From Planobacterium oryzisoli (GTDB lineage: Bacteria > Bacteroidota > Bacteroidia > Flavobacteriales > Weeksellaceae), in NCBI RefSeq assembly GCF_015354315.1, contig NZ_JADKYY010000001.1, positions 272,851 through 336,850 on the forward strand: DNA of 64,000 nucleotides, written 5' to 3'. Positions 41,635 through 49,709 of this stretch are shown here, one piece after another; within the stretch, counting starts at the first letter, position 1; every line of letters begins with the position of its first letter. The position numbers were made by a program, and so were the translations under genes. Under the pieces are notes generated by a model, which was not told where the DNA came from, ran no database searches, and saw nothing but the letters and a program-made list of their open reading frames with translations.

Positions 41635-42017
41635 GTTTCTTTTCTAATATTTTTTCATCCTCGAAGCAGGAACCAAATGACGATTCAGGAACGTTTTGGA
41701 ATAAAATGTGTTCGACCCAGGACCTACAGGAGGCCGTAGAGGCTTCTCATAGCCAAACGGTTGTTATATTTAAACATTCCACCCGGTGCTTTATTAGCAA
41801 AACCGTGCTGCGTCAATTTGAAAACCAGGTAAAAAATAGTCAGAGTGATGCACGCTTTTACTATCTGGATTTGCTTGCATGCAGGGATCTTTCCAATCTT
41901 ATTGCAAGTAAATTTGCGGTTACCCATCAAAGTCCGCAGTTATTGGTACTAAAGCAAGGGAAGGTTGCGCGTCATGCGTCACATCAGGACATTTCCTTAT
42001 CTTTGGTGGAGAACTAA
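41631..42017 (+). CDS. ytxJ: YtxJ-like bacillithiol-system redox protein
   Basis: A 128-residue monothiol thioredoxin-fold protein. The motif VVIFKHSTRCFISKTVLRQF matches YtxJ, where the active site is a single Cys followed by I-S (TCxIS) rather than CxxC; here Pro or Ser between them is replaced by Phe. The thioredoxin cis-Pro region HQSPQLLVLKQGK follows. Such bacilliredoxin-like proteins are thought to remove bacillithiol from mixed disulfides. It is coupled to the DUF1569 gene and followed four bases later by a Crp/Fnr regulator. Confidence 0.85.
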   Translation: MSFFSNIFSSSKQEPNDDSGTFWNKMCSTQDLQEAVEASHSQTVVIFKHSTRCFISKTVLRQFENQVKNSQSDARFYYLDLLACRDLSNLIASKFAVTHQSPQLLVLKQGKVARHASHQDISLSLVEN

Positions 42018-42021
42018 CTCC

Positions 42022-42606
42022 ATGGAAACAAACATTGCAAAATACCTTTCCAAAGTGCTGGAAATACCCTCTGAGGCAGTTTCTCAGTGCGGAAGTATGT
42101 ATACTTTAAAACACGTGGCCAAGGGAGAAATGCTTCTTCAAGCGGGAGAAATTTGTAAGCATACCTATTTTGTAGAGGCCGGCCTACTTAGAATGTACTC
42201 GATAGACCGGGCAGGAAAAGAGCATATCATTCAATTTGCTCCCGAAACTTGGCTTATCTCGGACCGAAGTTCCTTGTATTTCAATGAAAAATCCAATTAT
42301 TATATTGATGCCACAGAGGATTCTCAAGTCCTGGCACTCAGCCCCGATTTTTTCTCTAACTTAAAGGTCCAGTTTCCGGGAACGATTACAAGCAACGATC
42401 TGCTGCTTCAAAAGCATATACGCGGACTGCAGAACCGGATTAATTCCCTTCTCGCAGAAACAGCCCAGGAACGGTATTTGAACTTTATTAAAATGTATCC
42501 TAACATAATGCAGCGCGTACCCCAGTGGATGGTGGCTTCCTACTTGGGAATAACCCCAGAGAGTTTAAGTAGAGTTCGAAAGGAGATAGTAAACAAAAAG
42601 TCATAA
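42022..42606 (+). CDS. Crp/Fnr-family transcriptional regulator
   Basis: A 194-residue regulator with an N-terminal cNMP-binding-like beta roll (GEMLLQAGEICKHTYFVEAG, LLRMYSIDRAGKEHIIQFAP) and a C-terminal winged helix with VPQWMVASYLGITPESLSRV and RKE, where E and R contact DNA. The phosphate-binding cassette lacks the R-S-A of cAMP binders, so the ligand is not cAMP by sequence; there is also no FNR Cys cluster. It ends the yfiT-DUF1569-ytxJ operon, so it probably responds to thiol or redox stress. I start it at 42022, four bases after ytxJ. Confidence 0.88.
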   Translation: METNIAKYLSKVLEIPSEAVSQCGSMYTLKHVAKGEMLLQAGEICKHTYFVEAGLLRMYSIDRAGKEHIIQFAPETWLISDRSSLYFNEKSNYYIDATEDSQVLALSPDFFSNLKVQFPGTITSNDLLLQKHIRGLQNRINSLLAETAQERYLNFIKMYPNIMQRVPQWMVASYLGITPESLSRVRKEIVNKKS

Positions 42607-42607
42607 A

Positions 42608-42637
42608 AAAAGGCAGATTCAGTGGAATCTGCCTTTG
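42608..42637. terminator. Bidirectional terminator
   Basis: AAAGGCAGATTC (42609-42620) and GAATCTGCCTTT (42625-42636) form a 12-bp stem with an AGTG loop, flanked by an A tract on the left; it lies between the convergent crp and rpoD genes. Confidence 0.87.
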
Positions 42638-42639
42638 TG

Positions 42640-43506
42640 TTATTTTCCTAAATAGGATTTCAGAATTTTGCTTCTGGTATTGTGCTTGAGCCTTTTAATG
42701 GCTTTTTCCTTGATCTGGCGAACACGCTCGCGTGTAAGGTCAAAAGTTTCTCCTATTTCTTCCAATGTCATAGGGTGTTTCCCGTTCAGACCAAAATAAA
42801 GTCTAACTAGATCGGCTTCCCGCGGAGTAAGGGTCTGCAGTGCTCTCTCGATCTCTATCTGTAGGGACTCCAGCATTAGATCCTTATCGGGACTTGGGGA
42901 TTCTCCCGAACGAAGTACATCGTAAAGGTTACTGTCTTCACCTTCCACAAGGGGAGCATCCATAGAGAGATGTCTACCACTGTTTTTCATAGATTCCTTG
43001 ATGTCTTCTTCACTCATATCGAGCACTTCTGCAAGTTCTTCAGGAGAAGGTGGTCTTTCGTTTTCCTGTTCAAGGTGGGCGTAGGCCTTATTAATTTTAT
43101 TGATGGAGCCAATCTTGTTTAAAGGCAGACGAACGATACGGGACTGTTCTGCCAGTGCCTGGAGAATACTTTGACGAATCCACCACACCGCGTAGGATAT
43201 AAACTTGAATCCGCGGGTCTCGTCATACCTTTTAGCCGCCTTCATAAGACCTAAATTCCCCTCATTAATTAAATCGGGAAGGGACAGTCCCTGGTTCTGA
43301 TATTGCTTGGAAACCGATACCACAAACCGTAGATTCGCTTTGATAAGCTTCTCCAATGCCGCCCGGTCTCCGGCTCTAATCCTCTGGGCCAATTCCACCT
43401 CTTCGTCTGCGGTGATAAGTTCCACTTTTCCAATCTCTTGTAGGTATTTATCCAAAGAGGCCGTTTCTCTATTGGTAACCTGTTTTGTTATTTTTAGCTG
43501 TCTCAT
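42640..43506 (-). CDS. rpoD: Primary RNA polymerase sigma factor (Bacteroidota short type)
   Basis: The housekeeping sigma factor, recognising TTG/TAnnTTTG promoters of the phylum. Region 1.2 is [20 protein letters not shown], and region 2 has [20 protein letters not shown] followed by [17 protein letters not shown]. Region 3 starts [13 protein letters not shown]. Region 4 has the helix-turn-helix [20 protein letters not shown]. Region 1.1 is absent, as usual in the phylum, leaving 288 residues from the chosen ATG at 43506 ([10 protein letters not shown]). A small hairpin, GCCTG...CAGGC, occupies the leader at about 43520-43539. Confidence 0.96.
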   Translation of the reverse strand: MRQLKITKQVTNRETASLDKYLQEIGKVELITADEEVELAQRIRAGDRAALEKLIKANLRFVVSVSKQYQNQGLSLPDLINEGNLGLMKAAKRYDETRGFKFISYAVWWIRQSILQALAEQSRIVRLPLNKIGSINKINKAYAHLEQENERPPSPEELAEVLDMSEEDIKESMKNSGRHLSMDAPLVEGEDSNLYDVLRSGESPSPDKDLMLESLQIEIERALQTLTPREADLVRLYFGLNGKHPMTLEEIGETFDLTRERVRQIKEKAIKRLKHNTRSKILKSYLGK

Positions 43507-43674
43507 TTTATTTCTCTCGGCCTGCAAAAATGCACAGGCTCTAATTAATTATACGTTGGAAGTTGCGAAAAGGTTACATCTTTTTTGCTTTTTGTGTTAA
43601 AATTCCACCGCATAGTATTTTTACTACAAATCAATGCTATCGGGCAAGCAGCCTTTAAGAAGCTTACTCCGTTA

Positions 43675-43690
43675 TTTTTACGTAATTTTG
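43675..43690 (+). promoter_or_regulatory. Promoter core of the second uvrA
   Basis: TTTTTACGTAATTTTG contains the -7 box TAATTTTG (43683-43690) and the palindrome TTACGTAA. It lies 38 bp before the ATG at 43729 and is identical to the element before the first uvrA. It places transcription start downstream of the earlier in-frame ATG at 43585, supporting the later start. Confidence 0.65.
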
Positions 43691-43728
43691 CGTACTTGAA
43701 AAAACACCCTTCACATCCAGTGTTGCCC

Positions 43729-46557
43729 ATGAGTGATTCTAAAGAATATATTGAGATTTACGGTGCCCGGGAGCACAACCTTAAAAACATCGACGTGAAG
43801 ATTCCACGTAATGAGCTGGTAGTAATTACTGGTTTGTCAGGCAGTGGTAAAAGTTCATTGGCTTTCGATACCATATTTGCAGAAGGTCAGCGTCGTTACA
43901 TTGAGACCTTTTCTGCCTACGCAAGGCAATTCCTTGGAGGTTTGGAGCGTCCCGATGTCGATAAGATCGAAGGCCTGTCCCCCGTAATTGCCATTGAACA
44001 GAAGACCACTAACAAAAATCCTCGGTCCACCGTGGGAACCGTTACAGAGCTGTACGATTTCCTACGGCTTCTGTATGCTCGGGTATCCGATGCGTATTCG
44101 CTTTCCACAGGAAAGAAATTGGTAAGCTACTCCGAGCAGCAGATACTAGATACGATCGTAGAGAATTACCAAGGGCAAAAACTCATGCTTCTGGCTCCAG
44201 TTGTACGAAGCCGAAAAGGACACTACCACGAACTTTTTATGCAGCTGGCAAAGAAAGGATATGCACAGGCCAGGATCGATGGAGAGCTACGCGATATCGA
44301 ATACGATTTAAAACTCGACCGCTATAAAACGCACGACATAGATATAGTTATCGACCGATGGATCGTGGGAGAAAAGGCAACAGAGCTTCGAATGGAGAGT
44401 TCCTTGCGAACTGCAATGGAGATGGGAGAGGGAATCATTGGAATACAGATCCTGGGTGAATCGCAGGTGCACTATTTTTCTAAGAACCTAATGGACGACG
44501 ATACGGGCGCGTCTCTGCAGCTTCCAGAACCCAACACATTTTCATTCAATTCCCCGAAAGGATCATGTCCTACATGCAAGGGCCTGGGGAGCGTCAAGAA
44601 GATTAACACGGATTATTTTGTTGAAAATCCCAAACTCTCTATCTCTGCCGGAGCACTACTACCTTTGGAAGACATTAAAAGCAATAAATGGATCGTAAGC
44701 CAGATCAAAAATATTCTAGAACTTCATGGCCATGAGCTTTCAACTCCATTCAAGGATTTATCCAAGGAAGCTATCCAGCATATTTATTTCGGTCTTACCA
44801 AGGAAGTTAGCAAAGATTTAAAATATGCAGGGATTACCAAAAAGATCAAGGTCAATTTTGAGGGACTGGTATCGTATATCGAGACCATTATAGACGATAA
44901 GGAGAGCTACGATGCTACATTACTCGAGAGACACTTTACCACAGAGGAAACGTGTCCTTCCTGCCAGGGAACCCGACTGCAGAGCGAAAGTCTTAGTTTT
45001 AAGATAGACGGCAAGAACATAGCCGAAATCGCAGCTCTTTCTCTGGGCGATCTTAAAGCCTGGCTGGCCGTGGTAGAATCTACATTTAGTGAGAAAAACA
45101 AAGTAGTTGCGCATGAGATTCTAAAAGAGATTCAAACCCGCCTGGAGTTTCTTCTAGATGTTGGGCTGGAATACTTAAGTCTCTCCAGAAGCTCGCGAAC
45201 CCTATCCGGTGGAGAAAGCCAGCGTATCCGTCTGGCGACCCAAATTGGATCCCAACTCGTAAATGTACTCTACATTCTGGATGAGCCAAGTATTGGTCTG
45301 CACCAACGGGATAACGAACGTTTGATAAACTCTCTAAAGCATCTAAGAGACCTAGGGAATTCCGTCTTGGTAGTGGAACACGATAAAGATATGATACTTG
45401 AGGCCGACCATGTACTCGACATTGGACCACGAGCAGGAAAATTTGGCGGAGAAATTCTATGGCAGGGCACGCCCAAAGAGCTACTTAACGCAGATACCAT
45501 CACGGCAGCATATCTCAATGGTACTAAAAAAATAGAAATTCCTAAGGAGCGCAGAGAAGGCAATGGAAAGAAGATTGTCTTGAAGGGAGCTACAGGTAAC
45601 AACCTAAAAAATGTGACAATAGAGATACCTCTGGGAAAATTAGTGGTGGTTAGTGGTATTTCTGGGAGCGGAAAGTCCTCCCTTATCAACGGAACGTTAT
45701 ACCCGATCCTTAACCGTCATTTCTACCGCAGTGTACAGGAACCTTTACCCTATAAGAGTATCGAGGGAATTGAACATATTGATAAGATAGTAGATGTCGA
45801 CCAGGCACCTATTGGCCGTACGCCGCGCTCTAACCCAGCAACCTACACGGGGATGTTCGCCGATATCCGAAATCTATTTGCCGAACTCCCTGAAAGTAAA
45901 ATCAGGGGTTATAAGCCTGGGCGTTTTTCCTTTAATGTTAAAGGAGGGCGCTGCGAGACTTGCCAAGGTGCGGGCCTGAAAGTAATAGAGATGAATTTCC
46001 TTCCCGACGTGTATGTACACTGCGAGACCTGCAACGGGAAACGCTTTAATAGGGAGACTTTGGAAGTTCGTTACAAAGGAAAGTCCATTTCGGATATACT
46101 CGAGATGACCATTGAGGAGGCAGTAGGTTTTTTCCAGCCCATTCCAAAAATATTCTCGAAGGTCAAGACTCTGTATGATGTAGGACTAGGATACATCACG
46201 TTAGGCCAGCAGTCCACCACTTTATCAGGAGGCGAAGCGCAGCGAATAAAATTAGCCACCGAACTCTCCAAAAGACAAACTGGCAACACCCTCTACATTC
46301 TGGACGAACCCACTACTGGACTTCATTTTGAGGACGTAAAAATTCTGATGGACGCCATAGCAAAACTGGTGGATCTGGGCAACTCCTTTATTATTATTGA
46401 GCACAATATGGATGTAATAAAACTAGCGGACCATATCATTGATGTGGGACCCGAGGGAGGAAAACACGGTGGTGAAATCATTGCCACAGGAACACCGGAA
46501 CAGCTAATTAAGAGTAGAAAATCCCTAACGGCCAAGTTTCTTAAAAAGGAGATGTAA
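43729..46557 (+). CDS. uvrA: Excinuclease ABC subunit UvrA, second paralogue
   Basis: A complete UvrA of 942 residues when started at 43729 ([20 protein letters not shown]). Both ABC modules are intact: [28 protein letters not shown] in the first and [28 protein letters not shown] in the second. Zinc modules [27 protein letters not shown] and CETCNGKRF are present, and the UvrB-binding segment follows FLGGLERP. Its C-terminal zinc module ([20 protein letters not shown]) is closer to E. coli UvrA than that of the paralogue at 12781-15567, so this is the better candidate for the canonical repair protein. Confidence 0.95.
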   Translation: MSDSKEYIEIYGAREHNLKNIDVKIPRNELVVITGLSGSGKSSLAFDTIFAEGQRRYIETFSAYARQFLGGLERPDVDKIEGLSPVIAIEQKTTNKNPRSTVGTVTELYDFLRLLYARVSDAYSLSTGKKLVSYSEQQILDTIVENYQGQKLMLLAPVVRSRKGHYHELFMQLAKKGYAQARIDGELRDIEYDLKLDRYKTHDIDIVIDRWIVGEKATELRMESSLRTAMEMGEGIIGIQILGESQVHYFSKNLMDDDTGASLQLPEPNTFSFNSPKGSCPTCKGLGSVKKINTDYFVENPKLSISAGALLPLEDIKSNKWIVSQIKNILELHGHELSTPFKDLSKEAIQHIYFGLTKEVSKDLKYAGITKKIKVNFEGLVSYIETIIDDKESYDATLLERHFTTEETCPSCQGTRLQSESLSFKIDGKNIAEIAALSLGDLKAWLAVVESTFSEKNKVVAHEILKEIQTRLEFLLDVGLEYLSLSRSSRTLSGGESQRIRLATQIGSQLVNVLYILDEPSIGLHQRDNERLINSLKHLRDLGNSVLVVEHDKDMILEADHVLDIGPRAGKFGGEILWQGTPKELLNADTITAAYLNGTKKIEIPKERREGNGKKIVLKGATGNNLKNVTIEIPLGKLVVVSGISGSGKSSLINGTLYPILNRHFYRSVQEPLPYKSIEGIEHIDKIVDVDQAPIGRTPRSNPATYTGMFADIRNLFAELPESKIRGYKPGRFSFNVKGGRCETCQGAGLKVIEMNFLPDVYVHCETCNGKRFNRETLEVRYKGKSISDILEMTIEEAVGFFQPIPKIFSKVKTLYDVGLGYITLGQQSTTLSGGEAQRIKLATELSKRQTGNTLYILDEPTTGLHFEDVKILMDAIAKLVDLGNSFIIIEHNMDVIKLADHIIDVGPEGGKHGGEIIATGTPEQLIKSRKSLTAKFLKKEM

Positions 46558-46582
46558 CATTATGTTCATATATAATGCATTT

Positions 46583-46611
46583 AAAAGTCCGGACAGAATA
46601 TCCGGACTTTT
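46583..46611 (+). terminator. Terminator of the second uvrA
   Basis: AAAAGTCCGGA (46583-46593) and TCCGGACTTTT (46601-46611) form a perfect 11-bp stem with a 7-base loop; flanking ATGCAT-like bases extend it. Confidence 0.85.
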
Positions 46612-46657
46612 GCATTTTAAATGGGATCTATCTACACCATATACTGAAAATTTAACA

Positions 46658-46686
46658 TTGGAATTATTGATTATTTGTTACATTTG
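46658..46686 (+). promoter_or_regulatory. Promoter of the secreted TonB-C-like gene
   Basis: TTG (46658-46660), an 18-base spacer and TACATTTG (46679-46686) form a consensus Bacteroidota promoter about 43 bp before the ATG. Confidence 0.68.
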
Positions 46687-46729
46687 TATTACGCAAATGT
46701 GAACGGAATATTAACAGAATACCATTGAT

Positions 46730-47137
46730 ATGAAAAACACCACCTTAAAAATAGTATTTACTACCATTGGGATTGCCTTAGCTAGTGTGACTACTCTCGT
46801 GAAAGCTCAGACCCAAACACCATCCAATCAGATTCAAACCGTGGAAGTCAGCCCTAACGACGGTTTTCAGTCTCTTCGTACAACACTGTATGATCGATTT
46901 GACTTTACCGCCGCTGAATACAGGGAAGGTAAAATTCAGAGCGAACTGTCCTTTGAAGTACTTCCTTCCGGAGCTTTAGACTTAGTAGAAGGCAAGAGCG
47001 AATGTCCAGAGGTACGTAGGGAGCTACTTTCTATACTAAAAGAAGTAAATTTTACTCTGGACCCGGCCTCCATAAAGAACCACCAGAAAGAAACAGTCTA
47101 TTCCATGCCGATTACACTTTTGATTTCCAATAGGTAA
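46730..47137 (+). CDS. Secreted hypothetical protein with TonB-C-like fold pattern
   Basis: A 135-residue precursor with a Sec signal ending VKAQ (about residue 26). The mature part ends in a pattern like the TonB C-terminal domain: KIQSELSFEVLPSGALDLVE (beta-hairpin), a helix CPEVRRELLSILKEV, then YSMPITLLIS. No membrane anchor or Pro-rich linker is present, so it is not a TonB energy transducer. Single-domain secreted versions are frequent in flavobacteria and have no known function. It is monocistronic with its own promoter and terminator. Confidence 0.7.
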   Translation: MKNTTLKIVFTTIGIALASVTTLVKAQTQTPSNQIQTVEVSPNDGFQSLRTTLYDRFDFTAAEYREGKIQSELSFEVLPSGALDLVEGKSECPEVRRELLSILKEVNFTLDPASIKNHQKETVYSMPITLLISNR

Positions 47138-47159
47138 AGTAGAAAAATCTTACGATCTA

Positions 47160-47193
47160 AAACCACGTCCAAAAGACGTGGTTTCTTTATTTT
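47160..47193 (+). terminator. Terminator after the secreted protein gene
   Basis: AAACCACGTC (47160-47169) and GACGTGGTTT (47175-47184) form a 10-bp stem followed by a T-rich tract, which overlaps the -7 box of the next gene. Confidence 0.85.
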
Positions 47194-47195
47194 TG
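47188..47195 (+). promoter_or_regulatory. -7 box of the acetyltransferase gene
   Basis: TATTTTTG matches TAnnTTTG 16 bp before the ATG at 47212; it overlaps the T tract of the preceding terminator. Confidence 0.55.
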
Positions 47196-47211
47196 TACAA
47201 TATTTAGCTAT

Positions 47212-47715
47212 ATGACTGAAGAATTTTACGAAATACGACCTATGAGAGATGAAGACGGTCCGAGGATACTGGAAATCTTTGCACAAGGAATAAAGACCAA
47301 ACAGGCAACTTTTGATTCTGAGGTTCCCAGCTGGGAGCAGTGGGATACAACCCACCATAGGTTTGGCAGAGTGGTGCTTCTGAACGTTAGCGATACTGTG
47401 CTAGGCTGGGCCGCCATAAAACCTACCAGTAACAGAGCGTGTTTTTCCGGTGTGGCGGAAGTGAGTATTTATCTGGATACTAATTATCTGGGTAGGGGAA
47501 TTGGGAAAATTCTCCTTAAGAAATTAATATTGGAAAGTGAATCCAACGGAATTTGGACGCTACAGTCGGGAATATTTCCAGAAAATAAAGCATCCCTGGC
47601 TCTGCATGAAAAATGTGGATTCCGTGTAGTAGGCACCCGCTCCAAGGTAGGTAAGATGGAGGGGAAATGGCGCGATATTGTACTGCTGGAAAAAAGAAGT
47701 GATATAATCTTTTAG
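47212..47715 (+). CDS. GNAT N-acetyltransferase (phosphinothricin acetyltransferase-like)
   Basis: A 167-residue acetyl-CoA-dependent acetyltransferase. The GNAT blocks are visible: EIRPMRDEDGPRILEIF, a central AEVSIYLDTNYLGRGIGKIL (the R-G-x-G-x-G/I acetyl-CoA loop), LQSGIFPENKASLALHEKCG and FRVVGTRSKVGKMEGKWRD, which together match the Pat/YncA subgroup that acetylates small amines such as methionine sulfone or phosphinothricin-like compounds. The true substrate is not decided by sequence. It is monocistronic. Confidence 0.85.
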   Translation: MTEEFYEIRPMRDEDGPRILEIFAQGIKTKQATFDSEVPSWEQWDTTHHRFGRVVLLNVSDTVLGWAAIKPTSNRACFSGVAEVSIYLDTNYLGRGIGKILLKKLILESESNGIWTLQSGIFPENKASLALHEKCGFRVVGTRSKVGKMEGKWRDIVLLEKRSDIIF

Positions 47716-47792
47716 TAAAATATTATAAGATTTTATCATACTTGGCATAAACATTGGAAATACTATTTCATTAGTAATTAAATTATATCAAA

Positions 47793-48263
47793 ATGAAAAA
47801 TGTATTGAAATTATTCTTAGCTGGAGGATTAGCACTTACAATGGCTTCCTGTGGCTCTGCCGACCCATACTATGGAAACCGCTATCCTAATACAGGATAT
47901 CCTTCGGGAGGAACTGTGTATAGAACACCAGACGGACAAGTATACCGCCAAGGCGATGTCTACAGGGACCGTAGAGGCGATGTGTACCGAAACGGAAGAA
48001 TCCTTGAGAGAACAGGTGTTTTAAACCGACCAGGCATCCTTTCACGTGGCGGAACCTACGGTCAATCAGGAAAGATTCCTCCTGGACAAGCTAAAAAGAT
48101 TTACGGCGGACATGCCAGAGACTACGCGCATGGTCAACAAAAGAAAAGACAGAACGGATACTATAGCAAGGACCGTCGCTACCAAGACCAGTACAAAGGA
48201 AAAAAAGGAAAAAAAGGTAAAGGATACGACAAAAGAAAGAATGACGACCGTTGGGACGATTAA
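47793..48263 (+). CDS. VYR-repeat basic lipoprotein
   Basis: A 156-residue precursor with lipobox MASC (Cys20). The middle (about residues 40-90) has a short degenerate repeat of 6-8 residues built on VYR..G: TVYRTPDG, QVYRQG, DVYRDRRG, DVYRNG, then more divergent RTG, RPG and RGG units. The tail is rich in Lys, Arg, Gly and Tyr (IPPGQAKK, KGKKGKKGKG) and predicted disordered. The IPPGQAKK type motif recurs in flavobacterial lipoproteins of unknown role. Strong positive charge would favour binding to polyanions such as LPS or DNA; this is inference. Confidence 0.72.
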   Translation: MKNVLKLFLAGGLALTMASCGSADPYYGNRYPNTGYPSGGTVYRTPDGQVYRQGDVYRDRRGDVYRNGRILERTGVLNRPGILSRGGTYGQSGKIPPGQAKKIYGGHARDYAHGQQKKRQNGYYSKDRRYQDQYKGKKGKKGKGYDKRKNDDRWDD

Positions 48264-48268
48264 TAACG

Positions 48269-48301
48269 AAAAATTCCGGATGATACATCCGGAATTTTTA
48301 T
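48269..48301. terminator. Bidirectional terminator
   Basis: AAAAATTCCGGAT (48269-48281) pairs with ATCCGGAATTTTT (48287-48299), a 13-bp stem between the VYR-repeat lipoprotein gene and the convergent DUF6952-like gene. Confidence 0.85.
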
Positions 48302-48320
48302 TTTTAGTTTGTGCCTAACC

Positions 48321-48569
48321 TTATTTGTCTATCGAGCCCATTACCTTTTGCGCAAAACCATTAAGGGCATCTTTTTCACTTTGCCCTGAAGCTACGCTTT
48401 GGTGTACTTCCAAAGCTCCGCAAATATTGGTGATCAGCTCACCTGCAACGTCCAGGTCCGTCTCCGAGGCGCCTCGGAACTCGGTAAAACTTTCCAGTAC
48501 TTCCAGTGCCTTTTCTAGGTTTTCCACCGACTGATTTTGATAAAATTGTCTAATTACGGGTAGTTTCAT
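48321..48569 (-). CDS. DUF6952-like small helical protein
   Basis: An 82-residue, mainly helical acidic protein with no signal or Cys cluster beyond a single Cys (NICGALE). I recognise it from its constant position downstream of thioredoxin and peroxiredoxin genes in flavobacteria, where it is labelled DUF6952; this is memory, not a search. It lies 16 bp after the thioredoxin gene and probably shares its transcript. A role in peroxide or thiol homeostasis is inferred from context only. Confidence 0.6.
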   Translation of the reverse strand: MKLPVIRQFYQNQSVENLEKALEVLESFTEFRGASETDLDVAGELITNICGALEVHQSVASGQSEKDALNGFAQKVMGSIDK

Positions 48570-48585
48570 GGAGTAATTTATTTAG

Positions 48586-48894
48586 TTATGCTAATTTTGA
48601 AAACAATTCATTAAGGCTCTCTGCCTTGTTGGTTTGTACCTGGTCCACCAGCTCGCCATTCTTGAATATAGCAAACGTGGGTAGGTTATCTACCTTGGCT
48701 AGTTTACGGCTTTCCGGGAGTTTCTCTGCATCTACATAATAAAATTCCACATCGCTATTTTCCGACGCAAGCTTTTTAAACTTAGGCTTCATAATACGGC
48801 AGTTTCCACACCATGTTGCTCCGTATTGCACAACTACTTTATCGGATTCTTTGACTAGATTCGCCAGTGTATCTTCATTTAGTTCGGTATACAT
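48586..48894 (-). CDS. Thioredoxin-like protein with WCGNC active site
   Basis: A 102-residue cytosolic thioredoxin. The active site GATWCGNCRIMKPKF (Cys29, Cys32) carries CGNC instead of the usual CGPC, which is expected to change redox potential. The cis-Pro follows in DNLPTFAIFKNGE. It lies downstream of the peroxiredoxin gene, though a terminator-like hairpin sits between them, and upstream of the DUF6952-like gene. A likely role is recycling of the neighbouring peroxiredoxin. Confidence 0.88.
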   Translation of the reverse strand: MYTELNEDTLANLVKESDKVVVQYGATWCGNCRIMKPKFKKLASENSDVEFYYVDAEKLPESRKLAKVDNLPTFAIFKNGELVDQVQTNKAESLNELFSKLA

Positions 48895-48912
48895 ATCATT
48901 CTGATTTATTGA

Positions 48913-48946
48913 TTAAAAAAAAGGGGTGAGAAAATACCCACCCCAA
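48913..48946 (-). terminator. Terminator after the peroxiredoxin gene
   Basis: On the minus strand GGGGTG and CACCCC pair around a 10-base loop and run into eight T. It separates, perhaps partially, the peroxiredoxin gene from the thioredoxin gene downstream. Confidence 0.75.
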
Positions 48947-48955
48947 AAATAATTC

Positions 48956-49588
48956 TTAGTGAGTGGACAAATAATCGGCAACACCTTTTCTATCGGCGCT
49001 CATTGCCTCTTTACCTTCTTCCCAGTTTGCAGGGCAAACCTCGCCGTGCTTCTGCACATGGGTATAGGCATCAATAAGTCTCAAGAACTCGGCTACATTT
49101 CTTCCTAGTGGCATATCGTTTACTGCTTCATGGAAGATCTTTCCTGTTTCATCAATAAGATAGGTAGCACGGTAGGTAACATTCGATCCAGAGAACGTTT
49201 CATTTCCTTCTTCATCGTACTCAAAATCTTGATCTACTATTCCAAGTGTGTTGGCAAGTTGACGGTGGGTATCTGCAAGGATAGGGTAGGTAACTCCTTC
49301 GATTCCTCCGTTGTCCTTCGGTGTATTCAGCCATGCGAAATGCACTTCATTGGTGTCGCATGATGCCCCGATCACTTTAGTATTTCTTTTCTCAAATTCT
49401 CCAAGTGCTTCCTGAAAGGCATGAAGTTCGGTAGGACATACAAAGGTAAAATCCTTTGGATACCAGAACAAAAGTACTTTTTGATGATTGGAGGTTGCCT
49501 CTTCTAACACATTGATTCTTAAATCATCACCCATTTCTGACATGGCGTCTACAGTGATGTTTGGGAATTTTTTTCCTACTAATGACAT
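48956..49588 (-). CDS. ahpC: 2-Cys peroxiredoxin (AhpC/Prx1 type)
   Basis: Reduces hydrogen peroxide and alkyl hydroperoxides. The peroxidatic Cys51 lies in YPKDFTFVCPTELHAF and the resolving Cys185 in GEVCPANWEEGK; the active-site Arg is in NVTYRATYLID. I start it at 49588 (MSLVGKKFPNI), giving 210 residues; 40 upstream codons precede the -7 box and are not conserved. The downstream thioredoxin and DUF6952-like genes form a peroxide-defence block. No AhpF is encoded nearby, so thioredoxin is the probable reductant. Confidence 0.94.
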   Translation of the reverse strand: MSLVGKKFPNITVDAMSEMGDDLRINVLEEATSNHQKVLLFWYPKDFTFVCPTELHAFQEALGEFEKRNTKVIGASCDTNEVHFAWLNTPKDNGGIEGVTYPILADTHRQLANTLGIVDQDFEYDEEGNETFSGSNVTYRATYLIDETGKIFHEAVNDMPLGRNVAEFLRLIDAYTHVQKHGEVCPANWEEGKEAMSADRKGVADYLSTH

Positions 49589-49617
49589 AGCTATACGTTG
49601 TTTAATATTTTCAGGTA

Positions 49618-49625
49618 CAAAAGTA
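49618..49625 (-). promoter_or_regulatory. -7 box of ahpC
   Basis: The minus strand reads TACTTTTG, matching TAnnTTTG, 29 bp upstream of the chosen ATG. Confidence 0.6.
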
Positions 49626-49709
49626 CACACTTTTTGTCTATTAAAAAACCTATAGCAATTTATAGTATCTATGGAGCTGATCGGCTTTAATCCCCCCTTA
49701 TCTATCACA

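Noticed and set aside
43585..43728. Upstream in-frame extension of the second uvrA (48 codons)
   Set aside because: It precedes the -7 box and has no UvrA similarity; the ATG at 43729 matches the normal N-terminus.
46573..46583. Further copy of the ATGCATGCAT operator near 46576
   Set aside because: Only ATAATGCATT is present with no symmetric second half; it flanks a terminator, not a promoter.
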